NCBI GenBank assembly: GCA_031409515.1
Contig: JANNXJ010000016.1
Coordinates: 1 to 64,000 of the forward strand
Direction of reading: 5' to 3'
Length of the DNA: 64,000 nt
Source of the DNA: SHZI01 sp031409515
GTDB lineage: Bacteria > Pseudomonadota > Gammaproteobacteria > Steroidobacterales > GCA-2729495
The number at the start of each line of letters is the position of its first letter. Positions within the stretch are counted from its first letter, which is position 1. Below, one piece after another: positions 40,129 through 48,876 of the stretch. The notes below the pieces were generated by a model. The model was given only the letters and a program-made list of their open reading frames with translations. It was not told the origin of the DNA and did not search any database. A program made the translations under genes and the position numbers.

Positions 40129-41445
40129 TCAGGCGCGCTCGAAGAGCGCCATGGACTCCACATGGCTGGTGTGGGGAAACATGTCCATCACGCCTGCGCT
40201 GATGAGCCTGTAGCCGTGCTCCCGGACGAGGAGCCCGGCATCTCTGGCCAGGGTCCCGGGGTGACAGGACACATAGACGATCCGCCGTGCCGCAAGCTCG
40301 CCCAGCGCCGGCAGCAGCTCGGCTGCCCCGGTTCGCGGCGGATCGAGTAACACCAAATCGAAGCACTCCCGCGTCCACGCGCCCTCAACCCCTGCACCAG
40401 AGAGGTCTGCCTCGACAAAGCGCACGCTGGCCAGCCCGGCCAGCACGGCATTGTGCTTAGCCCGGCGAATCATGGCCCCCGCACCTTCAAGGCCCAGAAC
40501 CTCACCAGCCTGCCGGGCCAGCGGGAGTGTGAAATTGCCAATGCCGCAGTAGAGATCCAGGACGCGGTCGGCAGCGGTGGGTGCCAGCAGGCGGATGGCC
40601 TGATCCACCATGTGCCGATTCACCTCACCATGCACCTGGATGAAATCGGTTGGCCCAAAGGTGAGGGCCAGGTCATAGGCCGGGAGCCGGTAGTGCAGCT
40701 CGTCCGCAGGCTCTTCCGGATGGAGCGGGACTACCGAATCCGGATTCCCGGGCTGCAGGTAGATACGCACCGCGTGGCGCGCGGCGAACTGCGCCAGGTG
40801 CTCCAGGTCCGCGGCTGTCGGCGCGTCCAGGACGCGAAACACCAGGGCGGTGGCATTGTCTGCCACGGTGGCTTCCACCTGGGGCAGTCGGGCGCGGATG
40901 GACAGCGCGCCGATTAGTCCGGACAAGGGTTCGATCAGCCGGCTGATGGCAGGGTCGGCAACTGCGCAGGACAGCATGTCCACCACCCAGGGCTTTTCGT
41001 GCTCCCGAAAACCAACCAGTACCCGCCCCTTGCGCTCGACATGGCGGACCGCAAGGCGGGCTCTGCGCCGATAGCCCCACACGGCTCCGCGAATGGGAGG
41101 GAGAACCGCCGCCGGCTGAACATCGCCAATTCGCGCGAGGCTCTGGAGTAGCGTCCCCTCCTTCATGGCCAGCTGCGCGTCAGGAGAGAGGTGCTGGAGA
41201 GAGCAGCCACCGCACCGGCCGAAGTACTCGCAGGCGGGCACGACCCGGTCCGGGGAGGGGCGGCGAATCTCGACAAGGATGCCCTCGTCGTAATTGCGCC
41301 GGCGCCGCTGCCGTTGGAACGTGACCTCCTCGCCGGTCAATGCTCCCGGCACCAGGACGCGCTTGCCGCCCGGGGCCAGCACCCCACTGCCTTCCAGGGT
41401 AAGGGCGGTGACCTCGCCGGTCTCGATGGCAGGAAGCGCTGTCAC
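40129..41445 (-). CDS. rlmD: 23S rRNA (uracil-5-)-methyltransferase RlmD
   Basis: Methylates U1939 of 23S rRNA using SAM. The 438-aa product has an N-terminal TRAM domain (about 5-60), iron-sulfur cysteines (Cys72, Cys78, Cys81 in CGRCGGC and a fourth near DMLSC) and a Rossmann SAM domain (DLYCGIGNFTLPLA). The catalytic Cys lies in YVSCHPGTLARD and DPPRTGA is present. It begins 11 bases after the exonuclease gene. Confidence 0.95.
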   Translation of the reverse strand: MTALPAIETGEVTALTLEGSGVLAPGGKRVLVPGALTGEEVTFQRQRRRRNYDEGILVEIRRPSPDRVVPACEYFGRCGGCSLQHLSPDAQLAMKEGTLLQSLARIGDVQPAAVLPPIRGAVWGYRRRARLAVRHVERKGRVLVGFREHEKPWVVDMLSCAVADPAISRLIEPLSGLIGALSIRARLPQVEATVADNATALVFRVLDAPTAADLEHLAQFAARHAVRIYLQPGNPDSVVPLHPEEPADELHYRLPAYDLALTFGPTDFIQVHGEVNRHMVDQAIRLLAPTAADRVLDLYCGIGNFTLPLARQAGEVLGLEGAGAMIRRAKHNAVLAGLASVRFVEADLSGAGVEGAWTRECFDLVLLDPPRTGAAELLPALGELAARRIVYVSCHPGTLARDAGLLVREHGYRLISAGVMDMFPHTSHVESMALFERA

Positions 41446-41456
41446 GGGGCGGTTTT

Positions 41457-42263
41457 TCAGGTACCGCCCCCGGCCGCCGGCACGCTGTTCGTGCGTGTGG
41501 TCCAGGCCGCTGAGAAGGCCCGCCAGTGGCTCGCGTCAGTCGCCGCCAGAAAACGCTGGACCCGGGCCAGTTCGTCGGCCAGTCCCTGCTGATCGAGCTG
41601 GCCGCGCATGAACTGGAAGCGCAGCCAGATCAGGTAGGTGTTCATCACATCCGTCTCACAGTAGTCCCTGATCGCACCAATCTCACCCTTCAGCCAGGTA
41701 TCCCAGACCTGATCACCACCGAAGCCGAGCTTGCCCGGAAAGCCCAGCAATGTGGCTACGTCATTGAGGCTGGCACGGGACCTGCCCTGCCAGGCCGAGA
41801 GCACGTCCATCAGGTCCAGGTGCCGCCAGTGGAAGCGGCTCAGGTAGTTGTTGAAGCGAAAGCTGTTTTCGTTCTCGCCCATTTCCCAGTACCTGGGGGC
41901 CTGTACGCCATGGAGTAGCGCCCGGTAGTGCAGGACAGGCAGGTCAAAGCCGCTGCCATTCCAGGAGATCAGGTCGGGGGTGTGCTTCTCGATAGCCTCG
42001 TAGAATTTAGCCACCAGGTCACGCTCCGGACTGTCCGGTTCGCCAAGGCTCATGACCTTCAGCCCATCCCGGTGGCGCCAGACCACCGAGATAGCGACCA
42101 CGCGGTGCTGATGGAGTGGCAGAAAATCTGAACCCGTTTCCTGAAGGCGGTGGAAGGTCATCGCTTTGGCGACTTCCTCGTCCGGGAGGCCCTCAAGGCC
42201 GAAAAGGCGCCGTCCCAGATCCACGTCAGGAATCGTCTCGATATCGAAGACCAGTGCGCGCAT
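41457..42263 (-). CDS. Predicted 3'-5' exonuclease, PolB-like family
   Basis: DnaQ-fold nuclease of the DNA polymerase B exonuclease-like family (PF10108 type). The three Exo motifs are DIETIPD (7-13), SWNGSGFDLP (about 100) and YCETDVMNTY (about 201), so the metal-binding acids are intact. No polymerase domain follows; the protein is 268 aa. It lies between acpS and rlmD. The biological substrate is unknown. Confidence 0.88.
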   Translation of the reverse strand: MRALVFDIETIPDVDLGRRLFGLEGLPDEEVAKAMTFHRLQETGSDFLPLHQHRVVAISVVWRHRDGLKVMSLGEPDSPERDLVAKFYEAIEKHTPDLISWNGSGFDLPVLHYRALLHGVQAPRYWEMGENENSFRFNNYLSRFHWRHLDLMDVLSAWQGRSRASLNDVATLLGFPGKLGFGGDQVWDTWLKGEIGAIRDYCETDVMNTYLIWLRFQFMRGQLDQQGLADELARVQRFLAATDASHWRAFSAAWTTRTNSVPAAGGGT

Positions 42264-42285
42264 GACTTGAGACTGCTCCCTTGAC

Positions 42286-42675
42286 TCAGTGCGGTGGCGA
42301 TTTCATGAGGATAGCGACGGCAACAATCAGGCCAGCCTCATCAGACAGTGTAATGTGCCCGCCGCCCACACCGAAGGTCCGGCAGACCTCCTGGCCCCGC
42401 GGGGAAAAAATGATTTCCGGCTTGCCCCGCGGATCGTGCACAACCCCGGAATCGCGGAGCCAGATCCCGCTGGCAAACCCGGTTCCCAGCGCTTTGACAA
42501 TAGCCTCCTTCGCCGCAAAACGCATACTGAGAAAGCGGACGGGGTTTTTCGTCCGGGCGAAGTCCAGCAACTCTTCCGGCATCAGCAGGTGCCTGACGAA
42601 CCGGTCCCCGAACCTCTCGTAGACTGACGCCACCCGCTCGACCTTGAGGATGTCGGTCCCGACACCGTAGATCAT
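42286..42675 (-). CDS. acpS: Holo-[acyl-carrier-protein] synthase
   Basis: Transfers phosphopantetheine from CoA to ACP, making holo-ACP for fatty acid synthesis. The 129-aa product has Asp8 in MIYGVGTDILKVERV and the RFAAKEAIVKALG motif with the metal-binding Glu. Its ATG overlaps the pdxJ stop by four bases, the classical pdxJ-acpS pair. Confidence 0.96.
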   Translation of the reverse strand: MIYGVGTDILKVERVASVYERFGDRFVRHLLMPEELLDFARTKNPVRFLSMRFAAKEAIVKALGTGFASGIWLRDSGVVHDPRGKPEIIFSPRGQEVCRTFGVGGGHITLSDEAGLIVAVAILMKSPPH

Positions 42676-43418
42676 GTCGACCGGGCATCCCGCAGCAGGT
42701 TCTTCATGTCCGCCACGGCAGCTGCCAGCCCGGTGAACAGGGCCCGGGCCACAATCGCGTGGCCGATGTTGAGTTCGACAATCTCGGGAATGGCGGCGAT
42801 GGGTCCGACGTTGTGGTAGTTGAGGCCGTGACCCGCATGAACCTCAAGGCCAGCTCCCGCGGCCAGTCGCGCCGCCTGGGCAATCCGGTAAAGCTCCGCT
42901 GCGCGCTGCTCACTGGTTGAGGCGTCTGCATACCCCCCGGTGTGCAGCTCGATGACTGGGGCACCGGTGCGAACGGCCGCTTCAATCTGGCGCTCGTCGG
43001 CATCGATGAACAGGCCGGACCTGATCCCGTGGGCGCGAAACTGGCTGCAGGCATCCACCACGGCAGCAAAATGGCGCTGAACATCCAGACCGCCCTCCGT
43101 GGTGAGCTCGGCACGGCGCTCCGGGACCAGACAGCAGTCTGCCGGCCGGAGCCGGCAGGCAATGGCAATAATGTCCGGAGAAACCGCGAGCTCGAGGTTC
43201 ATCCGGGTCTGCAGCAGTGACTGAAGAAGGGGCAGATCGGCATCCTGGATATGCCGCCGGTCTTCCCGCAGGTGGACAGTAATACTGTCTGCGCCCGCCT
43301 GCTCAGCCAGCAGTGCTGCCTGCACCGGGTCCGGATAGCGCGTGCCCCGGGCCTGCCGGAGCGTCGCGATGTGATCAACGTTGACGCCGAGAAGGAGGTT
43401 GGGGAGACGGATGCTCAT
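42672..43418 (-). CDS. pdxJ: Pyridoxine 5'-phosphate synthase
   Basis: Last ring-closing step of the DXP-dependent vitamin B6 pathway; cytosolic TIM barrel. The 248-aa product begins LGVNVDHIATLRQARGTRYP and has ITVHLREDRRHI, GLFIDAD and a VHAGHGLNY segment, all diagnostic. Coupled to acpS and 41 bases after recO. Confidence 0.97.
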   Translation of the reverse strand: MSIRLPNLLLGVNVDHIATLRQARGTRYPDPVQAALLAEQAGADSITVHLREDRRHIQDADLPLLQSLLQTRMNLELAVSPDIIAIACRLRPADCCLVPERRAELTTEGGLDVQRHFAAVVDACSQFRAHGIRSGLFIDADERQIEAAVRTGAPVIELHTGGYADASTSEQRAAELYRIAQAARLAAGAGLEVHAGHGLNYHNVGPIAAIPEIVELNIGHAIVARALFTGLAAAVADMKNLLRDARST

Positions 43419-43459
43419 GATGGCCGGTATTCTAGCGAGGCTTGATTGGCGCCGCTCGC

Positions 43460-44179
43460 TTAGCGCCGCATGGCCGCCATAACCTCCCGGGTTTTCAGGG
43501 TCCGGCCATCCAGGTAGTGGGCAAGGACTGCGCGGAACAGTCTCTTGGCCAACCGCAGAATCACCGGCGAAGAGAACTCGCCCCGACCAATGGCGAGCAA
43601 CTCGGAGCCCGTGAAGGTGAGGCCGCCACCGCCCGCAGCGGCCGGCACAGGCCCCTGCTCGAGGCGATACTCGTAGACCCCGGCCGGGTCCAGTGGGGCA
43701 TCGTTGAGCACGTCGTGGTCCAGGTTTAACCCGTAGCCCACCTCCGCCAGCAACTGGAACTCGAAGCGCCGCAGGGCGGGCTCCGGATCGCCGCCTGCGC
43801 GAAGATCTGCCAGCGCCTGGGAGTAGGCAATGAAGAGGCCCGGGTGTGGATCACCCCGACGCACAAAATTGAGGATGAGTTCGTTGAGGTAGAACCCGCC
43901 CATCAGGGCCAGCCCGCTGAGGGCGGGCGCGAAACTGGCAGGCTCGGCACTACGGAGCGTGTAGAGGGCGCCCCGCCCCACCCAGGAGAGGCGCAGGGGG
44001 AGGAATGGCTGAAGCACGCTGCGCCAGCGCGACGTGGGGCGACGGGCACCCCGGGCCACCAGCCCTACCCGCCCGTGCTGGGCTCCAAGAGCCTCAAGGA
44101 TCTGGCTCGTTTCCTGGTAGGGCCAGGCATGCAGAACGTAGGAATCCTCGTGGTCAGCACTGCTCGTGCTGCCGCTCAT
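43460..44179 (-). CDS. recO: DNA repair protein RecO
   Basis: Recombination mediator that loads RecA with RecR. The 239-aa product has an OB-fold N-terminus (VLHAWPYQETSQILEALG) and the later GFYLNELILNF and RRFEFQLLAEVGYG segments. The zinc-finger cysteines of some RecO proteins are absent, as in E. coli. Overlaps era by four bases. Confidence 0.94.
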   Translation of the reverse strand: MSGSTSSADHEDSYVLHAWPYQETSQILEALGAQHGRVGLVARGARRPTSRWRSVLQPFLPLRLSWVGRGALYTLRSAEPASFAPALSGLALMGGFYLNELILNFVRRGDPHPGLFIAYSQALADLRAGGDPEPALRRFEFQLLAEVGYGLNLDHDVLNDAPLDPAGVYEYRLEQGPVPAAAGGGGLTFTGSELLAIGRGEFSSPVILRLAKRLFRAVLAHYLDGRTLKTREVMAAMRR

Positions 44180-45075
44180 GAGTTGGTTTCAAAACCGAAC
44201 TGCTGGAGGGCCCGGGCACTGTCGGCCCAGTTGGTTTTGACCTTCACGTGGGTCTCGAGATGGAATCGAAGGCCGAATATCTTCTCGAGTTCAAGCCGGG
44301 CGGCAGTCCCTACCTCCTTGATCGTCGCGCCACCCTTGCCCACCACGATGCCCTTGTGGGACTCCCTGTCCGCCCAGATCACGGCGTCTGCCAGCACGAC
44401 ACCGGGCTTCTCTTCGATGGCCAGGATCTCCACGGCAAGCCCGTAGGGCACCTCCTGCCGCAGGGCGATGAGGAGCTTCTCGCGAAGCATCTCGGCCACC
44501 CGGAAAGCCATGCTCCGGTTGGTAGTTGCATCCAGGGGATAGAGGGGCGGGCCTGCCGGCAGCAACCCGGTGACCTGCTCCAGTAGACGGTCCAGGTTGG
44601 CCGAGTTGGCGGCCGATATAGGGACAATAGCGTGGAACGTGGCGCGCTTCTCGCAGGCCAGCAGGTAGGGCAGCAGGGCAGACTTGGGCCGGACCAGATC
44701 AACCTTGTTGACGGCCAGAATCACCGGAATCTTGGCCGCGAGCGCATGCTCCAGCACGAACGAGTCCGCAGCCTTCCAGGCCCCGGCCTCAACGACGAAG
44801 AGAGCCACCTCTGCGCCCACCAGAGCACCCTCTACTGCCCGGTTCATGGCCCGATTCAGCAGGTTGCGCTGGCGGGTGTGCAGACCGGGCGTGTCGACGA
44901 ACAGCACCTGGGAATCCGGCCGTGTCAGGACTCCCATGATCGCGTGGCGGGTAGTCTGCGGGCGCGGCGTGACGATGCTGATCTTGCGGCCCACAAGCGC
45001 ATTCACGAGGGTGGACTTGCCCACGTTGGGGCGCCCCACGATGGCGACAAAACCGGTCCGGAAGTTCTCAGGCAT
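44176..45075 (-). CDS. era: GTPase Era
   Basis: Ribosome-assembly GTPase that binds 16S rRNA 3' end. The 299-aa product has G1 GRPNVGKST (14-22), the DTPGLH G3 motif, NKVD G4 and a C-terminal KH domain (VGKGGATIKEVGTAARLELE). Overlaps rnc by eight bases and recO by four, as in the standard rnc-era-recO operon. Confidence 0.97.
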   Translation of the reverse strand: MPENFRTGFVAIVGRPNVGKSTLVNALVGRKISIVTPRPQTTRHAIMGVLTRPDSQVLFVDTPGLHTRQRNLLNRAMNRAVEGALVGAEVALFVVEAGAWKAADSFVLEHALAAKIPVILAVNKVDLVRPKSALLPYLLACEKRATFHAIVPISAANSANLDRLLEQVTGLLPAGPPLYPLDATTNRSMAFRVAEMLREKLLIALRQEVPYGLAVEILAIEEKPGVVLADAVIWADRESHKGIVVGKGGATIKEVGTAARLELEKIFGLRFHLETHVKVKTNWADSARALQQFGFETNS

Positions 45076-45748
45076 CGTCGGTCAGCGCCAGCAGCGCCTT
45101 CTCCGCTGCCTGCTGCTCGGCCGCGCGCCGGCTTGCCCCCTCGCCACGAACCTCCAGGCCCGCTATCGCAAGCCGGCAGACCACAGCGAAGTGCTGGGCG
45201 TGAGCAGAGCCACTGACCTGCTCGACATCGTAGGTGGGCAAGGGGTGGCCCTCGGCCTGCAACAACTCCTGCAGGCGGGTCTTCGGGTCGCGAAGTTCTT
45301 CATCGGCTTGCAGGGCAGCGAGGCGTGGCCCGAGCACCCTGAGGATCGATGACCGCGTGGCAGCCCAGCCACCGTCCAGGAATACTGCTCCAAAGACTGC
45401 TTCCAGTGCGTTAGCCAGAATGGAGCCCCGGCGATGCCCACCGGAGCGCAATTCGCCGCCACCAAGCCTGACGAGATCCCCCAGCGCAAGCTGCCGCGCC
45501 AGTTCTTCCAGGGTTTCGCGGCGAATAAGCCGGGCCCGGAGACGGCTCAGCGTGCCTTCATCGGCGCGAGGGTGCGCACCGTAAACCGCTTCAGCCATGA
45601 CCAGTCCAAGCACAGCGTCCCCAAGAAACTCTAGCCGCTCGTTGTTACTGCCACTGACGCTCCGGTGGGTCAGTGCCTGCTCCAGCAATCCTTCGTCCTG
45701 AAATCGGTAGCCAAGTGCGCCGGCGGCCCAGTCGGCCGGCTGGTTCAC
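45068..45748 (-). CDS. rnc: Ribonuclease III
   Basis: Cuts double-stranded RNA in rRNA processing. The 226-aa product has the signature NERLEFLGDAVLGL (36-49) with acidic catalytic residues and a C-terminal dsRNA-binding domain (LQELLQAEGHPLPTYDVEQV, then a Ala/Glu helix). It overlaps the preceding DUF4845 gene by four bases. Confidence 0.97.
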   Translation of the reverse strand: MNQPADWAAGALGYRFQDEGLLEQALTHRSVSGSNNERLEFLGDAVLGLVMAEAVYGAHPRADEGTLSRLRARLIRRETLEELARQLALGDLVRLGGGELRSGGHRRGSILANALEAVFGAVFLDGGWAATRSSILRVLGPRLAALQADEELRDPKTRLQELLQAEGHPLPTYDVEQVSGSAHAQHFAVVCRLAIAGLEVRGEGASRRAAEQQAAEKALLALTDDA

Positions 45749-46110
45749 TTCTGGATCTCTACCGAGTTGTTGAAGCTGGCCACGAGCGAGATATTGGCAA
45801 TAAACGGCACGCGGTCCTCGTAGTCGACCTCAACCAGAAAGCCATCGTCAGTTTTTGTAATCACGAAATCCTGGCGCTTGGGAAAGTCGACACTATTCAC
45901 ATCAAGCCGCTTGCCAATCGCCGCATTGAGCCGCCCCGGGTTGGCCCCGTTCCCGTCATTCTCGGACTTGAGATCGGCCATCAGGTCCCGGATGGTCAGT
46001 TGCGTCATGTAAAGAGGAAAAAGACGGATCGCGCCGTAACCAACCAGCCCGACCAGCGTTGCGATCAGCAAGAACCCAATCGCCGTTATACCCTGTTGCC
46101 GTTGTCGCAT
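45745..46110 (-). CDS. DUF4845 single-helix membrane protein
   Basis: A 121-aa protein with one N-terminal membrane segment (about 8-30, GITAIGFLLIATLVGLVGYG) and a periplasmic remainder. DUF4845 genes sit almost always between lepB and rnc, as here, but have no assigned function. The GITxxGFLL start recalls prepilin-type N-termini, though no Phe-Thr-Leu cleavage site with the usual Glu is present. Confidence 0.9.
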   Translation of the reverse strand: MRQRQQGITAIGFLLIATLVGLVGYGAIRLFPLYMTQLTIRDLMADLKSENDGNGANPGRLNAAIGKRLDVNSVDFPKRQDFVITKTDDGFLVEVDYEDRVPFIANISLVASFNNSVEIQK

Positions 46111-46151
46111 GCTGCACCCCTCGATTGATCAGTATCCCAGACTAAGTCGCT

Positions 46152-46928
46152 TCAGTTTATCGCGCGTCCAATCCGACTCCAGCGCGGCATGTTCGGAATA
46201 TCCCAGTTCATCCAGATCCGCACTGCTCTGCCCACGATATTCCCATCAGGGACCATCCCGACGCCGTCGTAACGGCTGTCGCGGCTGTTATCCCGGTTAT
46301 CCCCCATCATGAAGTAGTGGCCGGCAGGGACGATGAATGTACCGTTGATACTGCTGCGTCCGGGCATGAACAACACTTCGTGATCATGTTCGCCCAACTG
46401 CTCCCGGGCCTGCACAGATCCCGGCTGATCGCCACCCAGATAGGGACCGGAAACCGTCACCGGGACGGCCTGCCCGTTGACGAAGATCTGATTGTTCAGA
46501 TAGGTAACCGAGTCGCCTGGCAGACCAACCAGTCGCTTGATGTAGTTGACCGATGGGTCCGAAGGCAGACGGAAAACGACTACGTCGCCCCGTCCCGGCG
46601 AGCCCAGCTCAAGGATTTTGTTGTTGAGGACCGGGAGCCGCAGACCGTAGGTGTACTTGTTCACGAAGATGAAATCGCCCGTCAGCAGCGTCGGCATCAT
46701 CGACGCAGACGGGATCCGGAAGGGCTCGAACAGGAAGGACCGGATCAACAGGACGACGAGCAGAATCGGAAAAAAAGACCTGGCGTACTCAACAATGACA
46801 GGCTCCGGCCCAGCCTCAGAGGGGCCCCAGGTCTTAGCGGCGCCTAGAGAGCGGCCCCAGGCGACGTGACCAGCCCAGATAAGGCCGGTGACTCCGGTTG
46901 CAACAACCAGAATAAGAGCAAAATCCAC
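46152..46928 (-). CDS. lepB: Signal peptidase I
   Basis: Removes signal peptides from exported proteins at the inner membrane. The 258-aa product has two membrane helices (about 1-20 and 51-70), the catalytic Ser76 in PSASMMPTLL and Lys131 in NYIKRLVGLPGDS, and the box GDNRDNSRDSR. lepA, usually just upstream, is absent; the preceding gene is a thioredoxin-fold protein. Confidence 0.97.
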   Translation of the reverse strand: MDFALILVVATGVTGLIWAGHVAWGRSLGAAKTWGPSEAGPEPVIVEYARSFFPILLVVLLIRSFLFEPFRIPSASMMPTLLTGDFIFVNKYTYGLRLPVLNNKILELGSPGRGDVVVFRLPSDPSVNYIKRLVGLPGDSVTYLNNQIFVNGQAVPVTVSGPYLGGDQPGSVQAREQLGEHDHEVLFMPGRSSINGTFIVPAGHYFMMGDNRDNSRDSRYDGVGMVPDGNIVGRAVRIWMNWDIPNMPRWSRIGRAIN

Positions 46929-46985
46929 GGGCTATCCCAGTTAGCGAAAAACGCCGCTAGGGTATCACGCAGGCCGTGCGAGGCC

Positions 46986-47225
46986 TCAGGGGGGCGCGGG
47001 AAGGCACGCGAGAAGTGCGTCACGGTCCAGGCGGGCAACGCTGATCTCCCGCCCCTCGGCGCACAAGACTGGCACCCGCTGCCCATAGGCCAATCGCCAG
47101 TCCTCCCGGCTATCGGTATCAACGACGCGGATCATCGCCCGATCCCGGCACAGGGGGACCAGTTCTTCCAGCATCAGTTCGCAGAGATGACAGCCACGGC
47201 GGCTGTAAACAACCAGTTCCAACAC
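46986..47225 (-). CDS. Glutaredoxin-like protein (DUF836 type)
   Basis: A 79-aa thioredoxin-fold protein with a redox CHLC motif (Cys12, Cys15) and the cis-proline region RVPVLCAEG. It is cytosolic with no signal peptide. It sits four bases after rseB and before lepB, a place where other Gammaproteobacteria keep mucD and lepA, so it is likely the last gene of the rpoE operon or a link to lepB. Confidence 0.87.
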   Translation of the reverse strand: MLELVVYSRRGCHLCELMLEELVPLCRDRAMIRVVDTDSREDWRLAYGQRVPVLCAEGREISVARLDRDALLACLPAPP

Positions 47226-47229
47226 CGGA

Positions 47230-48240
47230 CTAGGGCCCGGTCGGACCAGTCGGACCGGTCGGCCGGATGGCCCGGGCGATGGCCTTGACGGTGCTCAAGG
47301 GGACCTCGCCCACGGCCGTGATCATATAGACGCCCAGGTCGGTGGTGTAAGCGTTCGCAGCGCCCATCCGCGACGGCCCTTCGCCCCGCTCTGCTGCCGC
47401 AACCCCAGACTCGACGAATACGGACACGCTCGCAACGCCGTCGGAGTACACCAGTTGCTCCAGGGCATCCGTGTCTTCCTCGGCCTGTTCAGACCGTACC
47501 GCCCTGAGACTGAAGCCGGGAGGGAGAGCCACAGCACGCCAGTTCCCCTGCTTCTCCGCTGGCGAGGGGCCTGACCCGGAAGCCGCCGGGGGACGCTGCC
47601 AGGTGTAGCTGTCGAGTTTCGCGGAAGACTGGAGTGCTGATGCGGGAATGCGCTCTGGCAGACTGATGTCAGAAAAACGCAACTGCTCGACCACCTCTCC
47701 ATCGCTATCAGCGATCTGGACCTTCAGTGGCATGCCGGTTGCCTGATCCAGCCAGACCCGATAGCCAAAGCGATAGGTGTCGGCGGGCTGGATCGTGACG
47801 AGATGTGTGGTTCGTCCCAATAACTTGCCTGCGCTGGCTGCTGTCAACTTGTAGTACAGGTCGTCGAAGCGCACCCCGCCCAGCTGCTGCCGGAGGGGAC
47901 TCATTCCGACGGCCTTTTCGCCCCGTGCGCCCACCATGACGGCTTGCTCGTCCGGGAGGATGAAGATGACCTCTTGTTCCTGACGGATGATCTCGCGACC
48001 GACGTCATCCAAAGCCGTAATGCGCTCGGTCTGCACCCCATTCTCGACCCGATGGACGATCCGCATCACCGCCACATCCGTTCCCTGCGACTGGATCAGG
48101 GTACCCTCGTAGTTCAGGGTCTCCAGCGCCTGCCCCATCCGCTCCAGCCACCCCCGCGCATCGTCCGCACCTAAGGCGGGCCCGGCCAAAACTGCGCTGG
48201 CGACCAGGACCAGCGCGCGGACGCACTGCGGGCTCCTCAT
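47230..48240 (-). CDS. rseB: RseB/MucB sigma-E regulator
   Basis: Periplasmic sensor that shields RseA from proteolysis until envelope stress. The 336-aa product has a signal peptide (about 1-24, cleaved after ALG or ALGA), a LolA-like N-terminal domain (about 27-210, LNYEGTLIQSQGTDVAVMRI) and a C-terminal lipid/RseA-binding domain. The end carries three TGP triplets from a 9-bp repeat. Overlaps rseA by four bases. Confidence 0.93.
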   Translation of the reverse strand: MRSPQCVRALVLVASAVLAGPALGADDARGWLERMGQALETLNYEGTLIQSQGTDVAVMRIVHRVENGVQTERITALDDVGREIIRQEQEVIFILPDEQAVMVGARGEKAVGMSPLRQQLGGVRFDDLYYKLTAASAGKLLGRTTHLVTIQPADTYRFGYRVWLDQATGMPLKVQIADSDGEVVEQLRFSDISLPERIPASALQSSAKLDSYTWQRPPAASGSGPSPAEKQGNWRAVALPPGFSLRAVRSEQAEEDTDALEQLVYSDGVASVSVFVESGVAAAERGEGPSRMGAANAYTTDLGVYMITAVGEVPLSTVKAIARAIRPTGPTGPTGP

Positions 48241-48824
48241 GGGGGAGAAGTGTCCGCTGTCCGGAGAGCCACAAAATTCGGCCGGCCATTAATGATGTGA
48301 CTCTCGGTAACTCTGGCGGACAAGAGGCCCGAGTACTCACCATGATGGACGAGATAGTTGGTCATGCGCCGGGTAGACAGCGCTGCCTTCTGCAGCGTCG
48401 CCGGAGCGGTGCTCTGGACCGAAGCCTGCATTGGTTCAGGTGCAGAGCGAAGCAGCGGGGCCTGAACAACGGCCACCAGTACCCCCACAAGAGCGATTCC
48501 GGCTGCCATGGCATAGGGCAGCGCCCTGCCCCTGCGTGCTGGTGCCGGCAGCGGCGTGGCGCTACCCGGGGCCTCCAACGCTGCCCGGACGCGACCGGAC
48601 AGTTGCAGTGCTGCCTCCTCATGCGACAACTTGCCCGCCACGGCCACAGAGGGGTCTCGAAGGCAGCTGCCAATCAGGCCGTAGCGTGCAAGGCGGGCTG
48701 CACTATCGGGTGACTGCACCAGACGAGCGACGAGAAACTCCTGCTCGACCTCTGGAAGCTCATCATCCAGCCAGGCCGAAAGCTGCTCATCGGTGCGTGG
48801 CTTGTCCTCGGGTCCAGTGGTCAT
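48237..48824 (-). CDS. rseA: Anti-sigma-E factor RseA/MucA
   Basis: Single-pass inner-membrane protein whose cytosolic N-terminus holds the sigma factor. The 195-aa product has the anti-sigma domain (about 10-80, EQLSAWLDDELPEVEQEFLV), one membrane helix (103-125) and a periplasmic tail that RseB and DegS-type proteases see. Start ATG 48824 has GAGAGAG about seven bases upstream; 48830 is an alternative. Downstream of rpoE by 52 bases. Confidence 0.9.
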   Translation of the reverse strand: MTTGPEDKPRTDEQLSAWLDDELPEVEQEFLVARLVQSPDSAARLARYGLIGSCLRDPSVAVAGKLSHEEAALQLSGRVRAALEAPGSATPLPAPARRGRALPYAMAAGIALVGVLVAVVQAPLLRSAPEPMQASVQSTAPATLQKAALSTRRMTNYLVHHGEYSGLLSARVTESHIINGRPNFVALRTADTSPP

Positions 48825-48876
48825 GGGCATCTCTCTCTTAGGCAATTGACAAGTTTCTGGAGTAGGTCGCTGACCG

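Noticed and set aside
46844..47122. Minus-strand ORF of 92 codons between lepB and the glutaredoxin-like gene
   Set aside because: It overlaps both genes out of frame, has no family resemblance and the adjacent real genes fill the space.
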